NCBI GenBank assembly: GCA_027327845.1
Contig: DAHVYC010000034.1
Location: 1 to 5,671, forward strand
Direction: 5' to 3'
Source of the DNA: Candidatus Nomurabacteria bacterium
GTDB lineage: Bacteria > Patescibacteriota > Minisyncoccia > Phycocordibacterales > UBA9973
Length of the DNA stretch: 5,671 nt
Shown: piece by piece, positions 4,723-5,671 of the stretch
How positions within the stretch are numbered: position 1 is the stretch's first letter
Layout of the letters: the number at the start of each line of letters is the position of its first letter
Made by a program: the position numbers and the translations under genes
Notes under the pieces: generated by a model
What the model was told of the DNA's origin: nothing
The model's input: only the letters and a program-made list of their open reading frames with translations
Databases searched by the model: none

Positions 4723-5323
4723 ACCCTGAATTTTCTCCTATGTTATTTTTACGCAATGCAAGCAACCCTACGCTGGTATGCAGAATTAATGCTATCAACG
4801 GATTGATAAAGTCTGCCGGATTATTATCCCAACGAATATAAACTACGATAAGAGTCAAAATAAAAGAAAATGCCCACATAAGCCAAACAAGTGCGCTTTC
4901 ACCTGCTGGATTTTTCCAAACATTTCTTAGCGTCGGGACAAAAGCCAGAATATAGGCTGGTTGTAATAATAAATTCGCATATACAGCTGAATGCAAGAGA
5001 TACCAAATCACTAAAGACAAAATTGATAAGATAATTATGATTTTTTCCAAAAGGATCAATCTAAAATGATGATTTTTAAAAATTATTAAACTGGTTATAA
5101 TCAAGCAGGTAAAACAATCAGTAAAGGCCAAAGCCCCCTTGAGTGTGTCATGGGTAAAGGAAAGATAGGTTATGGAGTTAATGAGAGTGATAAGACTAAA
5201 AAGACTCCAAGTCACTATGTTTGGTTTTCCTGAGCCATTTAAAATATTTTTATTGTATAAAATAAAAAATCCCAGGAATATGGCGGAACTTAGTATGGTC
5301 AGTGGGAGTGCAATAGCAGACAT
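4694..5323 (-). CDS. Seven-TM integral membrane protein, possibly PQ-loop/SWEET-like
   Basis: A 209-residue, strongly hydrophobic protein. I count about seven membrane segments near residues 4-23, 35-55, 62-82, 91-110, 112-132, 142-163 and 172-190, with a short polar C-terminal tail. Two parts look alike: N25-K-N plus G-K-P-N-I-V-T-W-S-L-F-S (TM1-2), and N134-V-W-K-N-P-A-G-E-S-A-L-V-W-L-M-W (TM5-6). A 3-1-3 layout with a conserved Trp-containing second helix in each half recalls SWEET/PQ-loop small-solute transporters, but this is inference and no canonical PQ motif is seen. The start is the only Met near the N terminus. No good Shine-Dalgarno is found, and a TATAAT lies only 3 nt before the ATG, too close to serve as its -10. 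It runs convergent to the HAD gene and overlaps it by 29 bp. Confidence 0.85.
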   Translation of the reverse strand: MSAIALPLTILSSAIFLGFFILYNKNILNGSGKPNIVTWSLFSLITLINSITYLSFTHDTLKGALAFTDCFTCLIITSLIIFKNHHFRLILLEKIIIILSILSLVIWYLLHSAVYANLLLQPAYILAFVPTLRNVWKNPAGESALVWLMWAFSFILTLIVVYIRWDNNPADFINPLIALILHTSVGLLALRKNNIGENSGFTTSLRTYP

Positions 5324-5374
5324 AAAATTATATAGATTCTCTCAATTTTAACAGAATTTAATATTATTTACTGC

Positions 5375-5405
5375 TTGACAGATTGTATTTTCCTGTTAGT
5401 ATAAA
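5375..5405 (+). promoter_or_regulatory. Promoter of the right-edge gene
   Basis: A perfect -35 TTGACA (5375-5380) and TATAAA (5400-5405), with a slightly long 19-nt spacer; GTATAA one base earlier gives 18 nt. The expected start near 5412 gives a leader of about 33 nt, which contains a strong Shine-Dalgarno. Confidence 0.6.
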
Positions 5406-5429
5406 TGGAAATGTTCAAACCAATAAAAT

Positions 5430-5438
5430 AGGAAGGGG
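5430..5438 (+). promoter_or_regulatory. Strong ribosome binding site of the right-edge gene
   Basis: AGGAAGGGG ends 6 nt before the ATG at 5445. It fixes the start and stands out because the other genes in the window have weak or no Shine-Dalgarno. Confidence 0.75.
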
Positions 5439-5444
5439 TATCGA

Positions 5445-5671
5445 ATGAGTACAGAAAAAACAGTATTTGAGGAACTTGATAATTCAAATGTTAATGGAGA
5501 CTTTGAATCAGATATGAATCTCCAGGAAATTTATTTTACTCAAGGAAGTGGAAAATGTAGAAGGAGCGTAACTATCCTTCTGAAATACTTAGGTAATAAA
5601 CAATATACATTGTCTATCAGCCAGAAGCCCAAAAAGGTAAATGGTAATAATGTGTATTTTATTCTGGAAGG
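5445..5671 (+). CDS. Unrecognised protein, N-terminal fragment
   Basis: The first 75 codons of an open frame that leaves the window on the right. The translation begins MSTEKTVFEELDNSNVNGD. Residues 1-30 are acidic and polar without a signal peptide. From about residue 26 the pattern alternates short hydrophobic strands and polar turns (L-Q-E-I-Y-F, S-V-T-I-L-L-K-Y-L, Y-T-L-S-I-S, N-V-Y-F-I-L-E), suggesting a beta-rich domain. G34-S-G-K-C-R-R resembles a glycine-rich turn but is not a Walker A motif. I do not recognise the family. It is not in the track of complete frames because it has no stop here, but the consensus promoter and strong Shine-Dalgarno support it as a real gene, divergent from the membrane-protein gene with a 121-bp gap. 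Confidence 0.75.
   Translation, partial: MSTEKTVFEELDNSNVNGDFESDMNLQEIYFTQGSGKCRRSVTILLKYLGNKQYTLSISQKPKKVNGNNVYFILE

Overview
The window looks like part of a small, moderately AT-rich bacterial genome, most likely a Patescibacteria/CPR lineage (Parcubacteria-like). This is an inference from gene content and style: short compact genes, a bifunctional SIS-type phosphoglucose/phosphomannose isomerase, a membrane-anchored DsbA-like protein beside a DedA protein, conserved proteins of no known family, and little Shine-Dalgarno sequence ahead of most genes. All six visible stop codons are TAA or TAG, and the genes read through under the standard code.

Left part (1-714). The 5' end of a serine recombinase gene (minus strand) leaves the window at base 1. 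Its upstream region holds an unusual set of nested inverted repeats: three copies of a CACAGTTACC-type motif and a 32-nt arm that is 31/32 complementary to a second arm carrying bulges of 1, 3 and 5 nt. A GC-rich hairpin follows, then tRNA-Ser(GCU) on the minus strand. Just 5' of the tRNA is a compact multi-hairpin element of about 117 bp. It is bounded by a perfect 9-bp inverted repeat whose sequence comes from the tRNA 5' end, and the first 12 nt of the tRNA are duplicated on its far side. A recombinase, a tRNA, a partial tRNA duplication and dense palindromes together suggest an integration boundary or a mobile-element scar.

Middle part (715-3107), all on the minus strand. A membrane-anchored thioredoxin-fold thiol oxidoreductase (CPFC), a DedA/VTT membrane protein (1 bp downstream) and the PGI/PMI enzyme (40 bp further) form a probable operon. 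The first two act at the membrane or cell surface. The third is a central-carbon enzyme and may also have its own near-leaderless promoter.

Right part (3108-5671). A divergent promoter region serves the DsbA-like gene and a plus-strand two-gene unit. The plus-strand promoter (TTGCCA-17-TAGAAT) lies so close to the first ATG that the mRNA is probably leaderless. The unit encodes an unrecognised His/Trp-rich 166-residue protein and a HAD-superfamily hydrolase with all four motifs, with stop and start overlapping. Convergent to it, overlapping by 29 bp, is a 7-TM membrane protein with a possible SWEET/PQ-loop-like 3-1-3 layout. The window ends in the 5' part of an unrecognised gene with a consensus -35 box and a strong Shine-Dalgarno sequence, in contrast to its neighbours.

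I see no CRISPR array, no rRNA and no complete insertion sequence. The features most worth following up are the structured DNA/RNA around the tRNA and the recombinase leader.
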